Source of the DNA: Pseudomonas sp. BP8
Lineage (GTDB): Bacteria; Pseudomonadota; Gammaproteobacteria; Pseudomonadales; Pseudomonadaceae
Direction: 5' to 3'
Assembly: GCF_017875955.1 (NCBI RefSeq)
Contig: NZ_JAGINK010000001.1
Span: forward strand, 3,316,501-3,380,500
Length of the DNA: 64,000 nucleotides
In this document: positions 33,901-43,111 of the stretch, piece after piece
Layout: every line of letters begins with the position of its first letter
Numbering within the stretch: position 1 is the first letter of the stretch
Notes under the pieces: generated by a model
What the model was told of the DNA's origin: nothing
Database searches by the model: none
Seen by the model: only the letters and a program-made list of their open reading frames with translations
Program-made: the position numbers and the translations under genes

Positions 33901-33924
33901 TCAGTGATCGACAGCCTGCGGTAA
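30916..33924 (+). CDS. DUF535 (VirK/YbjX)-glycosyltransferase family 4 fusion protein
   Basis: 1002 residues built from three parts. Residues about 30-300 match the VirK/YbjX (DUF535) family, with VQWPYISKAWDAELRL, YLVIGAVQG and the RHAYFG region near residue 225. Residues about 400-560 look like a GT-B N-terminal domain with YWDADEMIFD. Residues about 580-960 form a full GT4-type GT-B enzyme: FFAPRSFGGATVVAEQM, THDAWWICG-like VTLHDAWWICG and the donor-site FPTQWKETFGLAVREAL. DUF535 proteins are usually separate, about 300 residues long and of unclear function (envelope-stress or surface-protein phenotypes). The whole is in one frame without stops. It probably glycosylates a repeat-unit intermediate. 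It lies two bases after the previous gene. Confidence 0.85.
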   Translation: MPMMLGSIAKSVFTLQPGYSLRALNNKRKLMTQMLKQWPELSQFMQRMNSALGQERFAQLGHDGIGVVQWPYISKAWDAELRLGVVAAHYEEVARYLPSLLLLGREQAVVLCDLSEYSPGCRLVLDRPVWFQREGELVLNLFQDDVRVASLAFTLCRTQGQLYLVIGAVQGIHKGIDSERSLAIYRDLTKDFEGLRPRSFLIEALKSLARSIGVARIYAVGDAYRHHRHAYFGAEKAQELAGNYDVIWLENGGAPSEREDFFSIPLAAARRSADDIAPKKRAMYRRRHELLDDVFARLAAALPGSDEQRQLQGHRQRLGAALRLPQDEPTATARSLTSKLAVIIRLLTTEPRADQRLRAYVRKAGVVPTLRKICRELTRQGLGLFWQSPDGRGASLPLPAPNVAANLLFPRDVVLISELEADLQLQARPSQIQRLLQDIGYRCQAVDWRTPDAALTALQTCSAVIFHRLPAVPGVLRLIDEAKRLKVTTYWDADEMIFDPQAYLRRDDLAAVSEAAIPSVVAAVDLYRQALLACDRAIAATPALAMAMQDAGASQVSLLEASAHAPSLDAGQLAEIFPAPASGRPRRILSANIFFAPRSFGGATVVAEQMTRLIGTTSRWQQFIFTALPSTEQTPYTLHRYEAHGAAVFGMGLSENIATREIFENLSTVPVFDAVLRSVAPDIVHLHSIQGFGAQLADCCAKAGIPFVVTLHDAWWICGRQFMINNHGRYCGQTTIRLDVCAKCVDDAPLNDYRQKLMAVTLKKANLLLAPSRFAKDLYIANGFDAAKIRVNRNGIMAPGANYQKQPGKILRFGFVGGNTAVKGIDLIIRAFATLDRTDYELKVVDNLLHMGFRSFNRHSIKIPGTVSIIPGYTQANMDEFFSGIDVLLFPTQWKETFGLAVREALVRDVWVISTHAGGTVEDIVDGVNGTIIPLSADERYLRQALSDVLQNQARFAQHRNTFKDSITLFSDQALELQAIYEDVLSVGATAGSQPSVIDSLR

Positions 33925-33987
33925 CGGCTTGCAGATCGCCGCGGTGGGCCTGATTCATTCATTCCTCAGGCATTGATTCGGGTTCCT

Positions 33988-35190
33988 ATGCGCATAGCTT
34001 ATTTCATCAATCAGTACCCCAAGGTCAGCCACAGTTTCATTCGCCGCGAGATTCTCGCCTTGGAGCGCCAGGGCGTGCAGGTGCAGCGTATCGCCTTGCG
34101 CGGTTGGGATGGCGAGCTGCAGGACAGCGAAGACATTGCCGAGCGCGACAAGACCCGTTACGTCCTGCAAGACGGCGTCAAAGGGTTGTTGGTGCCCATG
34201 CTGCAGGTACTTCGCGCTCAGCCACGGCGGTTTTTTTCAGCCCTGTGGCTGACCCTGCGCATGGGCCTGCGCGCCGACCGGACGCTGCCTTACCATCTGG
34301 TCTACCTGGCCGAGGCCTGCCGCGTGGTGCAGTGGTTGCAGGCATTTGCTGCCGATCATGTACACGCTCATTTCGGTACCAACTCGACCGAGGTGGTCAT
34401 GCTCGCCAACGTTCTGGGTGGGCCCAGCTTCAGCTTTACCGTGCATGGGCCGGAGGAGTTCGACAAACCGCAGTTCCTGCACATGGGCGAGAAAGTCCGC
34501 CGCGCGGCGTTTGTTGCGGCGGTCAGTTCCTATGGGCGTAGCCAGCTGTATCGCTGGGTGGCGCATGCGCACTGGGCGAAGGTCAAGGTAGTGCACTGCG
34601 GGCTGGAACGCAGCTTCCATGACGTCGCGGCGGTTGCCCCGCCGGCGGCGCCGCGGTTGGTCTGCGTTGGCCGCCTGTGCGAGCAAAAAGGCCAGCTGCT
34701 GTTGCTTGAAGCCGCACGCAAACTGGCGGCGCAGTCAGTGGCGTTCGAGTTGGTGCTGGCCGGTGACGGCGAAATGCGCGGGCAGATCGAAGCCTTGATT
34801 GCCGAATATGGCTTGCAGGCGCAGGTGCGCATTACCGGCTGGATCAGTAGTGCGCAGGTGCGCGAAGAAATCCTCGCCGCCCGCGCCTTGGTCTTGCCGA
34901 GCTTTGCCGAGGGGTTGCCGGTAGTGATCATGGAGGCCATGGCCTTGCGCCGCCCAGTATTGACCACTTATGTGGCCGGCATCCCGGAGCTGGTGCGCCC
35001 GGGTGAGAACGGCTGGTTGTTCCCCGCTGGCGCGGTGGATGAGTTGGCCGTCGCCATGGCCGACTGCCTGGCGCAACCGGTTGAAGTGTTGCAGCAGATG
35101 GGTGACGCGGCGTACCAGCGTGTGCTGGAACGCCATGACATCGACACCGAAGCGGCCAAGTTGGCCGCCTATTTCGAGGCCTGCGCATGA
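33988..35190 (+). CDS. Glycosyltransferase family 4
   Basis: 400 residues with the GT-B fold. MRIAYFINQYPKVSHSFIRRE is the classic GT4 N-terminus for exopolysaccharide transferases, HAHFGTNS and FSFTVHGPEEFD form the acceptor domain, and the C-terminal donor site has LVCVGRLCEQKGQ and LPSFAEGLPVVIMEAMA (EX7E motif). It is a retaining enzyme of cytoplasmic membrane-associated type. ATG 33988 is taken although its ribosome site is poor; TTG 33973 is an alternative. Its last four bases overlap the next gene (ATGA), so translation is coupled. Confidence 0.92.
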   Translation: MRIAYFINQYPKVSHSFIRREILALERQGVQVQRIALRGWDGELQDSEDIAERDKTRYVLQDGVKGLLVPMLQVLRAQPRRFFSALWLTLRMGLRADRTLPYHLVYLAEACRVVQWLQAFAADHVHAHFGTNSTEVVMLANVLGGPSFSFTVHGPEEFDKPQFLHMGEKVRRAAFVAAVSSYGRSQLYRWVAHAHWAKVKVVHCGLERSFHDVAAVAPPAAPRLVCVGRLCEQKGQLLLLEAARKLAAQSVAFELVLAGDGEMRGQIEALIAEYGLQAQVRITGWISSAQVREEILAARALVLPSFAEGLPVVIMEAMALRRPVLTTYVAGIPELVRPGENGWLFPAGAVDELAVAMADCLAQPVEVLQQMGDAAYQRVLERHDIDTEAAKLAAYFEACA

Positions 35191-36377
35191 TGACCTTGCT
35201 GAGCTGGCTGCTGGGTACGCTGGCGCTGTTGACGCTGCTGCCGGTACTCGTGCTGTTCGTCCAAGTGCTGCTGGCCTGCCTGCCCGCACGCGCGCTGCCG
35301 GTGGCCAAGGGCCCGCGTCCGCGGGTGGCGGTGTTGCTGCCCGCGCATGACGAGGCCTCGGTTATCGGCAGGACACTGGAGAGCATTCGCCCGCAACTGG
35401 TGGATGGCGACCAGATGCTGGTGGTGGCCGACAACTGTACCGACCAGACCGCAGCCCTGGCCCGTGCGGCTGGCGCGCAGGTGGTCGAGCGCGCGCATGC
35501 GCAGTTGCGTGGCAAGGGCTATGCGCTGGACTTCGGTGTGCGCCATCTGGCTGACGCGCCCCCGCAGGTGGTGATCATCATCGATGCCGATTGCCAGGTC
35601 AGCGCAGGCTCCATCGACGCCTTGGCGCGCTGCTGCGTAGAAGTCGCACGGCCGGTGCAAGCGCTCAATCTGATGCTCGCGCCTGCCGGGGCGGGGCTGA
35701 AAGTACAGGTGGCCGAATTTGCCTGGCGGGTGAAAAATCTGGTGCGTCCGCGGGGTTGGGCGCGGGTCGGTTTGCCGTGTCAGCTGATGGGCACTGGCAT
35801 GGCCTTCAGGTGGGCCGATCTGGCCGCGAGCGAACTCGCCACGGGGCATCTGGTTGAAGACCTGAAGCTGGGCCTGGATGCCTGCCGCAACGGCAAGCCG
35901 CCGCTGTTCTACCCGCGTGCGCAGGTCACCAGTCTGTTTCCAAGCAACGAAGAGGGCCTCACCAGTCAGCGTACTCGCTGGGAGCACGGCCACCTGGGGG
36001 TGCTGCTCGCCGAGGGGCCGAAGTTGATCGTCGAGTCGCTTGCCCGGCGCAATGGACAGCTGCTGGCCATGGCCGTGGACCTGCTGGTGCCGCCGCTGGC
36101 GTTGCTGGCATTGCTCTTGATGGGCGTATTCAGCGTTACCTGGTTGGCGTGCCTGCTGTTCGGCTGGTGGGCACCGGCGCTGATCGCCACGGCTGCGATG
36201 GTGCTGTTGATCGCCGCTGTATTGCTGGCGTGGGGGCGATTCTCGCGTGAACTGATCCCGTTTTCAGTGTTGCTCTACGCACCCTTTTATGCGGCGAAGA
36301 AGATCCCCTTGTACCTGGGTTTTCTGGTCAAGCGCCAGGTCGACTGGGTGCGCTCGAAGCGAGATGACGGCCAATGA
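35187..36377 (+). CDS. Glycosyltransferase family 2, polytopic
   Basis: 396 residues. One membrane segment at the N-terminus (LLSWLLGTLALLTLLPVLVLF) precedes a GT-A domain with VAVLLPAHDEASVIGRTL, VVADNCTDQT, IIIDADC as metal site and QRTRWEHGH as the (Q/R)xxRW motif of processive-type family 2 enzymes. Two or three further helices close the protein. It resembles cellulose/hyaluronan-synthase-like transferases, but in this cluster probably adds single sugars to a lipid-linked unit. It is coupled by ATGA overlaps on both ends, placing it firmly in the glycosyltransferase operon. Confidence 0.9.
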   Translation: MMTLLSWLLGTLALLTLLPVLVLFVQVLLACLPARALPVAKGPRPRVAVLLPAHDEASVIGRTLESIRPQLVDGDQMLVVADNCTDQTAALARAAGAQVVERAHAQLRGKGYALDFGVRHLADAPPQVVIIIDADCQVSAGSIDALARCCVEVARPVQALNLMLAPAGAGLKVQVAEFAWRVKNLVRPRGWARVGLPCQLMGTGMAFRWADLAASELATGHLVEDLKLGLDACRNGKPPLFYPRAQVTSLFPSNEEGLTSQRTRWEHGHLGVLLAEGPKLIVESLARRNGQLLAMAVDLLVPPLALLALLLMGVFSVTWLACLLFGWWAPALIATAAMVLLIAAVLLAWGRFSRELIPFSVLLYAPFYAAKKIPLYLGFLVKRQVDWVRSKRDDGQ

Positions 36378-37144
36378 GCGAATGGACGTGGCACACACGC
36401 TGGCAGACACTCATCACAGGATTGCATGTTGTCAGTGACCCGCTAGCCGAGCAGCGCCTGCTCACTAGCTTATCGACGCCCGACACACCGACTGTGCTTG
36501 GCTTCGTCAATGCCCATGCGCTGAACCTGGTGGTGGCCGATACGGATTACTGCAAGGCACTGGCGGCGGCGGACGTACTACTGCGCGATGGTTCCGGCAT
36601 GGCGCTGCTGTACCGCCGTCTAGGCCTGGAGCCCGGACTGAACATGAATGGCACCGACTTCATTCCCAAGCTGCTGGCGGCGTTCAGGGGGCGGCGGGTG
36701 GCGTTCTGGGGGACGCAAGAGCCGTTCTTGAGCCAAGCGGTGCGCTGCTGCGAGGCTCGCTTCGGCGTGCAGACAGTGTCGCTGCAGCATGGTTTTGCCG
36801 AGGTCGACACCTACCTAGACCTTGCCCAAAGGCTGCAACCAGATTTGATCGTGCTGGGCATGGGCATGCCCAAGCAGGAGGTTGTTGCGGCGAGGCTGGC
36901 GGCCAGCGGCAGGCCATGCCTGATCGTCTGCGGCGGGGCGATCCTGGATTTTCTCGGTGGCAAGGTCAACCGGGCGCCGCCGTGGCTGCGCCGCTTGGGC
37001 GGGGAGTGGGCCTACCGCTTGTTGCGCGAGCCCAAGCGCTTGTTCAAGCGGTATGTCATCGGCAATCCGCTGTTCCTGATACGCACGCTGCGCTACGCAA
37101 AAGCATCAGCGGATGACGCCAGAAATACGTCACAGCGTAGTTGA
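36374..37144 (+). CDS. WecB/TagA/CpsF family glycosyltransferase (GT26)
   Basis: 256 residues with family hallmarks in order: VNAHALNLVVADTDY with the conserved NAHxxN, LRDGSGMALLYRRLG, NGTDFIPKLL, VAFWGTQE, LIVLGMGMPKQE and NRAPPWLRRLGGEWAYRLLREPKR. Members transfer N-acetylmannosaminuronate, N-acetylmannosamine or glucuronate onto lipid-linked sugars (GumM, WecG, TagA). Here it would add a later residue of the repeat unit. It is last in the coupled run, followed by a short hairpin (TGCCCG/CGGGCA at 37147-37163) and a 429-bp gap. Confidence 0.93.
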   Translation: MSEWTWHTRWQTLITGLHVVSDPLAEQRLLTSLSTPDTPTVLGFVNAHALNLVVADTDYCKALAAADVLLRDGSGMALLYRRLGLEPGLNMNGTDFIPKLLAAFRGRRVAFWGTQEPFLSQAVRCCEARFGVQTVSLQHGFAEVDTYLDLAQRLQPDLIVLGMGMPKQEVVAARLAASGRPCLIVCGGAILDFLGGKVNRAPPWLRRLGGEWAYRLLREPKRLFKRYVIGNPLFLIRTLRYAKASADDARNTSQRS

Positions 37145-37573
37145 GATGCCCGTAAATCGGGCAAAACCGCCAAAAACGATGGGCGGGGGGATTCGCTCCG
37201 CACTGCTTACAGGGTACTGCTACAGTGATATCAATCGCTTGTGGATCACCCGCGTTACACCGGGTCGGCTACAGCGTCGACAGTGCTGGAAGGATCATGG
37301 GAGGGTCTTGCGGATGCAAGCATCAGTACCCCGTTTTCGATCTCGAACTACCGGTTCATGCGCTATCGACTATATGGCAGATAACCCTCGCATACGCAGA
37401 CTGCATGCTCATTCTTGTATGGCGCCCTTGAACCGCCGTGTACAGGTGCGCAAAGGCGTTTACCTGGCAGGTAGATAACCACCCAAGCGTCATGCCTGGG
37501 TTGAGGGTGCGTGTTTTAGCGTTTTGATGTGATGACTAAGCCTTGGTTACGCTCACAGTGATGAGGTTTGATA
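37145..37573. promoter_or_regulatory. Intergenic region between GT26 and the initiating transferase gene
   Basis: 429 bp with no convincing gene. It starts with a hairpin (TGCCCG-taaat-CGGGCA at 37147-37163) that may end the glycosyltransferase transcript. A second dyad, ACCCAAGC/GCCTGGGT, lies at 37480-37500. The short open frames inside have unlikely composition. A separate promoter for the WbaP-like gene is expected; no clear -35/-10 pair or TTGAC-type FleQ-like site was found. Confidence 0.4.
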
Positions 37574-38998
37574 ATGGTTTTCGAGCCCAGAAGCAGTCGT
37601 TCATTACTCCAGCGCAGGAGCGGCGTCAGCAACGCCGTGCAGGCCGGCCTTGATGGTATCGCCGTGATTGGTATTGCCTGGTACCTGATCTACGACCAGT
37701 TCGGCTTCATCACCTCTGACTATGTGATCATGCTGTTGTTGTTGATCGGCGCACTGGGCGTGATCTACGACCATTACGCCATTTATCGCAGTAACGTCGG
37801 CCTCACGATCAAGGCCTTCAGGCTGTTCAAGGCATGGTCTGCGACCTTTTGCTTCCTGGTGGTCATGGCGTTTCTGACCAAGCAGAGCGAAACCTATTCG
37901 CGCTTGTTGGTGGGCAAGTTGTTCGTCATCGGCTATTTCGCCCAGCTGTTTCTCCACTATGCCGTGCGTGAAGTGCAACAGCGCTTCCTGCTGAACGCCA
38001 ATCGCCGTGAGAACGCCTTGATTATCGGTGCGGGCGACCTGGCCAATTTCCTCCACCTGAAAATCAGCAACAACCCGTGGTTCGGTGAGCGGGTGGTGGG
38101 TTGCGTGCTCATTGAGCCTGCGCAAGACAACGAACACGCTAATCCAGAGACAACGTTGCGCCTGCCGGTGCTGGGGCATATTTCGCAGCTGGACGAATTG
38201 GTGACTCAACACGCGATTCGAACGGTGTATCTGGTGACACCGCTCGGCGGCTCCGAAGTGATCAAAGAGGTATACCTGAAGTTGCTCGACCGCTGCATCG
38301 CGGTGAACTGGGTGCCGGACATATTCTCATTGCGCCTGATCAATCACAGCGTGCGGGAGATCGCCGGTATTCCGGTACTGACCTTGTCGGAAACGCCGCT
38401 GACCGGGATGAGCCTGTTCCTGAAAAATCTCGAGGACAGGGTACTGGCCGCACTCATCGTGCTGTGTGCTTCGCCGGTGCTGCTGGCGGTAGCTATTGCC
38501 ATCAAGCTCGACAGCCCTGGGCCGATCTTCTTTCGTCAGGAGCGCATGGGCTGGACCGGCGAATCGTTCCGGATCTGGAAGTTCCGCAGCATGCATGTGC
38601 ATCAGCCAGAAGGCGGCGTGGTCAAGCAGGCGCAGAAGAATGATCCAAGGTTGACCCGGGTCGGTGCCTTTATCCGCCGAACCAGCCTGGATGAGTTGCC
38701 GCAACTGTTCAATGTACTGACCGGGCAGATGTCCTTGGTGGGACCCCGTCCGCACGCCCTGCAGCACGATACCTTGTACTCGCAGGACATCGTCGATTAC
38801 TTCGCACGGCACAACATCAAGCCGGGCATGACCGGCTTGGCCCAGGTGCGCGGATTCAGGGGCGAAACCAAGGGCATCGAGCAGATGATCCAGCGGGTGG
38901 ATTCGGATATCGAGTACATCAACAACTGGTCGCTGTGGCTGGACTTCGTGATTCTGGTGCGTACGTTGAATGCGTTTACCGGGAAGCAGGCCTATTGA
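37574..38998 (+). CDS. Undecaprenyl-phosphate sugar phosphotransferase (WbaP/WcaJ-like)
   Basis: 474 residues. Four N-terminal membrane helices and a CoA-binding-like cytoplasmic region ([14 protein letters not shown]) precede a further helix and the bacterial sugar-transferase domain from about residue 280. Its landmarks are [45 protein letters not shown] and SLVGPRPHA, which form the catalytic core that moves hexose-1-phosphate, usually glucose or galactose, from UDP onto undecaprenyl phosphate. This is the initiating step for the whole cluster. ATG 37574 has GAGG seven bases upstream and is preferred to TTG 37568. Confidence 0.94.
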   Translation: MVFEPRSSRSLLQRRSGVSNAVQAGLDGIAVIGIAWYLIYDQFGFITSDYVIMLLLLIGALGVIYDHYAIYRSNVGLTIKAFRLFKAWSATFCFLVVMAFLTKQSETYSRLLVGKLFVIGYFAQLFLHYAVREVQQRFLLNANRRENALIIGAGDLANFLHLKISNNPWFGERVVGCVLIEPAQDNEHANPETTLRLPVLGHISQLDELVTQHAIRTVYLVTPLGGSEVIKEVYLKLLDRCIAVNWVPDIFSLRLINHSVREIAGIPVLTLSETPLTGMSLFLKNLEDRVLAALIVLCASPVLLAVAIAIKLDSPGPIFFRQERMGWTGESFRIWKFRSMHVHQPEGGVVKQAQKNDPRLTRVGAFIRRTSLDELPQLFNVLTGQMSLVGPRPHALQHDTLYSQDIVDYFARHNIKPGMTGLAQVRGFRGETKGIEQMIQRVDSDIEYINNWSLWLDFVILVRTLNAFTGKQAY

Positions 38999-39011
38999 CG
39001 TTGGCAGCCTG

Positions 39012-39107
39012 GGCTTCTTCGCGGTTCAGGGCCGCTCTTATCGAACTAACGCTGACTCATTGATTTAGTAAAACCCTGTAGGCGCGGGCTTGCCCTGCGA
39101 AGAGGCC
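39012..39107. repeat. REP pair in convergent intergenic region
   Basis: A REP copy at 39074-39107 reads, on the minus strand, CCTCTTCGCAGGGCAAGCCC and then GCGCCTACAGG, as in the P. putida consensus. A degenerate copy in the opposite direction lies at 39012-39040 (CTTCTTCGCGGTTCAGGGCC). Together they form a paired element between the converging WbaP-like and LysR genes, where such pairs commonly protect or end transcripts. Confidence 0.7.
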
Positions 39108-39134
39108 ATGTCTGACACACCGCGCACCCTTGGC

Positions 39135-40076
39135 TCAAACGTTGCCAAATGGATGCAACGCCCGAAATACCTGTGCCTCCTCTACCAGCCAGTCATGCAC
39201 CGCACGCGCACCCGGCTGGGTCAGCCCGCCCGGCGGATAATGCAGCACGTAGCGTTTATGGTTGGCGATCGGCACCCCGAACGGCACGATCAAGGCCCCG
39301 CGCTCCAGTTCGTCGTTGAGTAGCGTGCGCCGGGCAATCGCCACACCCACACCGGCGATCGCCGCTTCGATGGTCAGGTGATTACGGTTGAAGGTATGCC
39401 CGCGCCGCACATCCAGATTCCCCGCACCAATGCCTTCCAGGTAGAACTCCCACTCAGCGTACTCCGAGCTACCGCGCCAGGCGGTGATGTCGTGCAGCAA
39501 CGGGTAGTGCACCAGGTCGGCCGGCCCATGCAGGGGCGGGCGTCCGCGCAGCAGGGACGCTGAGCAGACCGGAAAGATCTGCTCGTCCAGCAACGGCGTC
39601 GACAGCATCCCGGGATAGCTACCGTCGTTGAGGTCGATGGCCAGGTCGAAATCGTCCGGGTGCAGCGCCTGGTTACTGTCTTCGGCCACCAGGCGCAGCT
39701 CGATATCCGGATAGCGTTGCTGGAAGCGCGGTAACCGCGGCGTCAGCCACTTGGCCAGAAACGAGGGGATCGAGCGCACCCGCAAGGTGCCGCGGATTTC
39801 GCCGGCGTCCAGCCGCAGCAGCTCCGCTTCGATGCTGCCGTAGGCGTCGGCTACCGTTTGTGCCAGGCGCTGACCCTCGGCAGACAGCTCGACACCGCGT
39901 GCCTTGCGTTGGAACAGGCGATAGCCCAGACGCTCTTCCAGTTGACGCATTTGCTGACTGACCGCGCCTGGGGTGATGTGCAGCTCTTCGGCGCAGCGGG
40001 TAAACGACAAATGCCGCGCCGCACAGGAGAACACATGCAGCCAGACAAACATCTGGCCCGTGAGCTGCTTTCTCAT
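39135..40076 (-). CDS. LysR-family transcriptional regulator, GcvA-like
   Basis: 313 residues. The N-terminal winged helix-turn-helix ([21 protein letters not shown], about residues 25-45) with [10 protein letters not shown] is of the GcvA-like group. The remaining sequence forms a substrate-binding periplasmic-like effector domain ([21 protein letters not shown]). It is divergent from sdaA, with 146 bp between the starts, so control of serine deamination and transport is the simplest reading; the inducer is unknown. AGGA lies eight bases before ATG. A TTTAG-N5-CTAAA dyad overlaps its leader. Confidence 0.9.
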   Translation of the reverse strand: MRKQLTGQMFVWLHVFSCAARHLSFTRCAEELHITPGAVSQQMRQLEERLGYRLFQRKARGVELSAEGQRLAQTVADAYGSIEAELLRLDAGEIRGTLRVRSIPSFLAKWLTPRLPRFQQRYPDIELRLVAEDSNQALHPDDFDLAIDLNDGSYPGMLSTPLLDEQIFPVCSASLLRGRPPLHGPADLVHYPLLHDITAWRGSSEYAEWEFYLEGIGAGNLDVRRGHTFNRNHLTIEAAIAGVGVAIARRTLLNDELERGALIVPFGVPIANHKRYVLHYPPGGLTQPGARAVHDWLVEEAQVFRALHPFGNV

Positions 40077-40078
40077 TG

Positions 40079-40093
40079 TTTAGTCCTGCTAAA
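40079..40093. promoter_or_regulatory. Palindrome TTTAG-N5-CTAAA next to the LysR gene
   Basis: A perfect 5-bp dyad with five central bases, of the T-N11-A form LysR proteins bind, directly upstream of the LysR gene start and overlapping its ribosome site. Autorepression is plausible. The operator for sdaA activation would be expected nearer 40130-40180 and was not identified. Confidence 0.4.
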
Positions 40094-40222
40094 GGCTTGC
40101 TTAGGAGAATTCGTTGGTCAACGATGGGGGTACGGCGCAGTATCTCGCAAAGTTGCAGTACCGTTCAATTTTCCCAGAGAGCCGTGTCGCGGCATGACAG
40201 CGCGCCATGGCCAGGCATTAGT

Positions 40223-41599
40223 ATGGCTATCAGTGTTTTTGACCTCTTCAAGATCGGCATCGGGCCGTCAAGCTCCCACACCGTGGGGCCGATGCGTGCT
40301 GCTGCGACATTCGCCCAGGCCCTGGGTGAGGATGGCTTGCTGGCGCGGGTAACCCGTGTCGAGGTCCGCCTGTATGGCTCGCTGTCTGCCACCGGGATCG
40401 GCCATGCGACAGACCGCGCCTGTTTGCTGGGCTTGATGGGGCAATGGCCAGACCGCATCGACCCGCACACCATCGAGCCACGCATTGATCAGCTCATGCA
40501 GGAGCAGTGCCTGATGCTCGACGGCCGCCAGCCGATCGATTTCAACTACACCCGCGACATGCTCTTTCTGAACGAGAACCTGGCGTACCACCCCAATGCC
40601 ATGACCCTCGAGGCCTTGGACGGGCAGGGCAGCCTGTTCAGTCAGACCTACTATTCCGTGGGTGGTGGCTTCATCGTCGAACAAGCCGAGATCGATGCGC
40701 CGCAGGCTGGCGGCGATCAGGCCAGCCTGCCGTACGAGTTCTCCAGCGCTGCTGAACTGCTTGAGTTGTGCAAGGTGTATGGGCTGAGCGTCAGCCAGTT
40801 GATGATGGCCAACGAGCGCGCCTGGCGCAGTGAGGCCGAGATTCGTGACGGCCTGCTGAAGATCTGGGCGGCGATGCGCGAATGCGTCGACAACGGTCTG
40901 CGCAACGAAGGCATTCTGCCGGGTGGGCTCAAGGTCAAGCGCCGCGCCGCTCGCCTGCATCGCAGCCTGCAAGAGGTGGGCAAGCCCAACGTGATCGGTT
41001 CGACCTTGAGCGCCATGGAGTGGGTCAACCTGTTTGCGCTGGCGGTCAACGAAGAAAATGCCGCTGGCGGGCGCATGGTCACCGCACCGACCAATGGGGC
41101 GGCGGGGATCATCCCCGCAGTGCTGCATTACTACATGAAGTTCAACCCCGAGGCCTGCGACGACGACGTGGTCGCGTTCCTGCTGGCTGCCGCATCGGTG
41201 GGCATCCTGTGCAAGAAGAACGCGTCGATCTCCGGCGCGGAAGTTGGCTGCCAGGGTGAAGTGGGTTCGGCCTGCTCGATGGCGGCGGCCGGGCTTGCCG
41301 AAGTACTCGGGGCGACCCCGCCGCAGTTGGAAAATGCCGCAGAAATTGCCCTGGAACATAACCTCGGCCTGACCTGCGACCCGGTTGGCGGGCTGGTTCA
41401 GGTGCCGTGCATCGAGCGCAACGCGATTGCGGCGGTCAAGGCCATCAACGCTGTGCAGATGGCGCTGCGCGGTGACGGCGAACACTTCATCTCGTTGGAC
41501 CGGGTTATCCGCACCATGCGAGATACCGGCGCCGACATGCACGCCAACTACAAGGAAACCTCGCGCGGCGGCCTTGCCGTTGCGTTTGTCGAGTGCTGA
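40223..41599 (+). CDS. sdaA: L-serine ammonia-lyase, iron-sulfur type
   Basis: 458 residues. The N-terminal allosteric/beta domain begins [20 protein letters not shown]. The catalytic alpha domain has [20 protein letters not shown] and [20 protein letters not shown], with the cysteines that hold the oxygen-sensitive [4Fe-4S] cluster. It converts L-serine to pyruvate and ammonia in the cytoplasm without PLP. ATG 40223 starts at the family N-terminus [12 protein letters not shown]; the longer open frame begins inside the LysR operator region. It is followed by the serine transporter in the same direction, a logical uptake-degradation pair. Confidence 0.96.
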   Translation: MAISVFDLFKIGIGPSSSHTVGPMRAAATFAQALGEDGLLARVTRVEVRLYGSLSATGIGHATDRACLLGLMGQWPDRIDPHTIEPRIDQLMQEQCLMLDGRQPIDFNYTRDMLFLNENLAYHPNAMTLEALDGQGSLFSQTYYSVGGGFIVEQAEIDAPQAGGDQASLPYEFSSAAELLELCKVYGLSVSQLMMANERAWRSEAEIRDGLLKIWAAMRECVDNGLRNEGILPGGLKVKRRAARLHRSLQEVGKPNVIGSTLSAMEWVNLFALAVNEENAAGGRMVTAPTNGAAGIIPAVLHYYMKFNPEACDDDVVAFLLAAASVGILCKKNASISGAEVGCQGEVGSACSMAAAGLAEVLGATPPQLENAAEIALEHNLGLTCDPVGGLVQVPCIERNAIAAVKAINAVQMALRGDGEHFISLDRVIRTMRDTGADMHANYKETSRGGLAVAFVEC

Positions 41600-41705
41600 G
41601 TTACCGAGCAAGCATTCCCTTCAGGTGCGGGTAATCCCGCGCCTGCGCAAGCACCCGCAGTACCCGCTGTACCAGCGACAAAAACAACTAAAAAGGCGAT
41701 ATTTG

Positions 41706-43013
41706 ATGACCGATGTACACAGCACCACGACTGTTCGTGCGGATTCGGCTGCCGCGGCGTTGCCGACCGGCTCGACCACCTGGAACCGCCACGACACTAC
41801 TTGGGCCCTGGGCCTGTATGGCACGGCGATCGGCGCAGGGACGTTGTTCCTGCCGATCAACGCCGGGGTAGGCGGCTTCTGGCCACTGCTGATCCTGGCC
41901 TTGCTGGCGTTTCCGATGACCTTCTACGCGCACCGGGCGTTGACCCGTTTCGTTCTGTCTGGCCGCAAAGGCGGCAATGAAGACATCACCGAAGTGGTCG
42001 AGGAGCATTTCGGCACGGGTGCGGGCAAGCTGATCACCTTGCTCTACTTCCTGGCCATCTTCCCGATTCTGCTGGTGTACAGCGTTGCCCTGACCAATAC
42101 CCTCACCAGCTTCCTCGAAAACCAGCTGCACCTGGCTGCACCGCCGCGCGCCTTGCTGGCATTGCTGCTGATCTGCGGGCTGATGGTCATCGTGCGTTGC
42201 GGTCAGCAGATCATCGTCAAGGCCATGAGCGTGCTGGTCTATCCCTTCGTCGCTTCGCTACTGTTGCTGGCCGTGAGCCTGATTCCCAACTGGAATGGTG
42301 CTTTCCTGGCCCAGGCCAACGAAGGCATCAGTGCCTCGAAGCTGCTGCTGACCTTGTGGTTGGCGATTCCGGTCATGGTGTTCTCGTTCAACCATTCGCC
42401 GATCATCTCGGCATTCGCTGTCGACCAGAAGCACCGCTACGGCGCAGATGCTGACCGCAAGAGCGGCCGCACCCTGAGTGTTGCCCACTTGATGATGGTT
42501 GTCACGGTGATGTTCTTCTGCTTCAGTTGCGTACTGGCGCTGAGCCCGGCCGACCTTGCTGCGGCCAAGGCGCAGAACATTTCCGTCCTGTCGTACCTGG
42601 CCAACCACTTCCAGACGCCGGTGATAGCCTTCGTGGCGCCACTTATTGCGCTGGTGGCGATTACCAAGTCGTTCCTCGGTCACTACATCGGTGCCAGCGA
42701 AGGCTTCCAGGGCCTGATCGTCAAGAGCCTGCGTGGGCGTGGCAAGGCCTGGCCGGGCAAACGCCTGGAACGGGTTACTGCATCATTCATGGTGGTAGCG
42801 TGCTGGATCGTGGCGACACTCAACCCGAGCATCCTGCGCCTGATCGAGAGCATGGGCGGACCGGTGATTGCTTGCCTGTTGTTCCTGATGCCGATGTACG
42901 CGGTGCGCAAAGTGCCGTCGTTGCGTAAGTACTCGGGCACGTTGTCGAATGTGTTCGTGACGCTGGTAGGGCTAATTACCCTGTCGGCAATCTTCTACAG
43001 CTTCTTTGCCTGA
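41706..43013 (+). CDS. Serine/threonine transporter, SdaC/HAAAP family
   Basis: 435 residues with about 11 membrane helices. The N-terminal [20 protein letters not shown] is the substrate/proton site signature of the hydroxy and aromatic amino acid permease family; [12 protein letters not shown] and [16 protein letters not shown] follow. It should import L-serine or threonine with protons. It is about 105 bp downstream of sdaA and likely co-regulated. The start is ATG 41706; upstream in-frame sequence is antisense-like and overlaps sdaA. Confidence 0.9.
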   Translation: MTDVHSTTTVRADSAAAALPTGSTTWNRHDTTWALGLYGTAIGAGTLFLPINAGVGGFWPLLILALLAFPMTFYAHRALTRFVLSGRKGGNEDITEVVEEHFGTGAGKLITLLYFLAIFPILLVYSVALTNTLTSFLENQLHLAAPPRALLALLLICGLMVIVRCGQQIIVKAMSVLVYPFVASLLLLAVSLIPNWNGAFLAQANEGISASKLLLTLWLAIPVMVFSFNHSPIISAFAVDQKHRYGADADRKSGRTLSVAHLMMVVTVMFFCFSCVLALSPADLAAAKAQNISVLSYLANHFQTPVIAFVAPLIALVAITKSFLGHYIGASEGFQGLIVKSLRGRGKAWPGKRLERVTASFMVVACWIVATLNPSILRLIESMGGPVIACLLFLMPMYAVRKVPSLRKYSGTLSNVFVTLVGLITLSAIFYSFFA

Positions 43014-43040
43014 TCGGCTATCAACGGCCTCGCGTTAAAC

Positions 43041-43080
43041 AGCACCAACCATCGCTATTGAACCCGCGATAGTTGGTGCT
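43041..43080. terminator. Bidirectional hairpin after the serine transporter
   Basis: AGCACCAACCATCGC (43041-43055) pairs with GCGATAGTTGGTGCT (43066-43080) at 14 of 15 positions with a 10-base loop. It lies between the converging transporter and lipoprotein genes and can serve both. Confidence 0.7.
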
Positions 43081-43111
43081 GGCAGGTCGCAGTCATGCCA
43101 TGGCGCTGGCC

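Noticed and set aside
37113..37478. 121-codon open frame in the gap before the WbaP-like gene
   Set aside because: It starts inside the GT26 gene, has no ribosome site and has random-looking composition.
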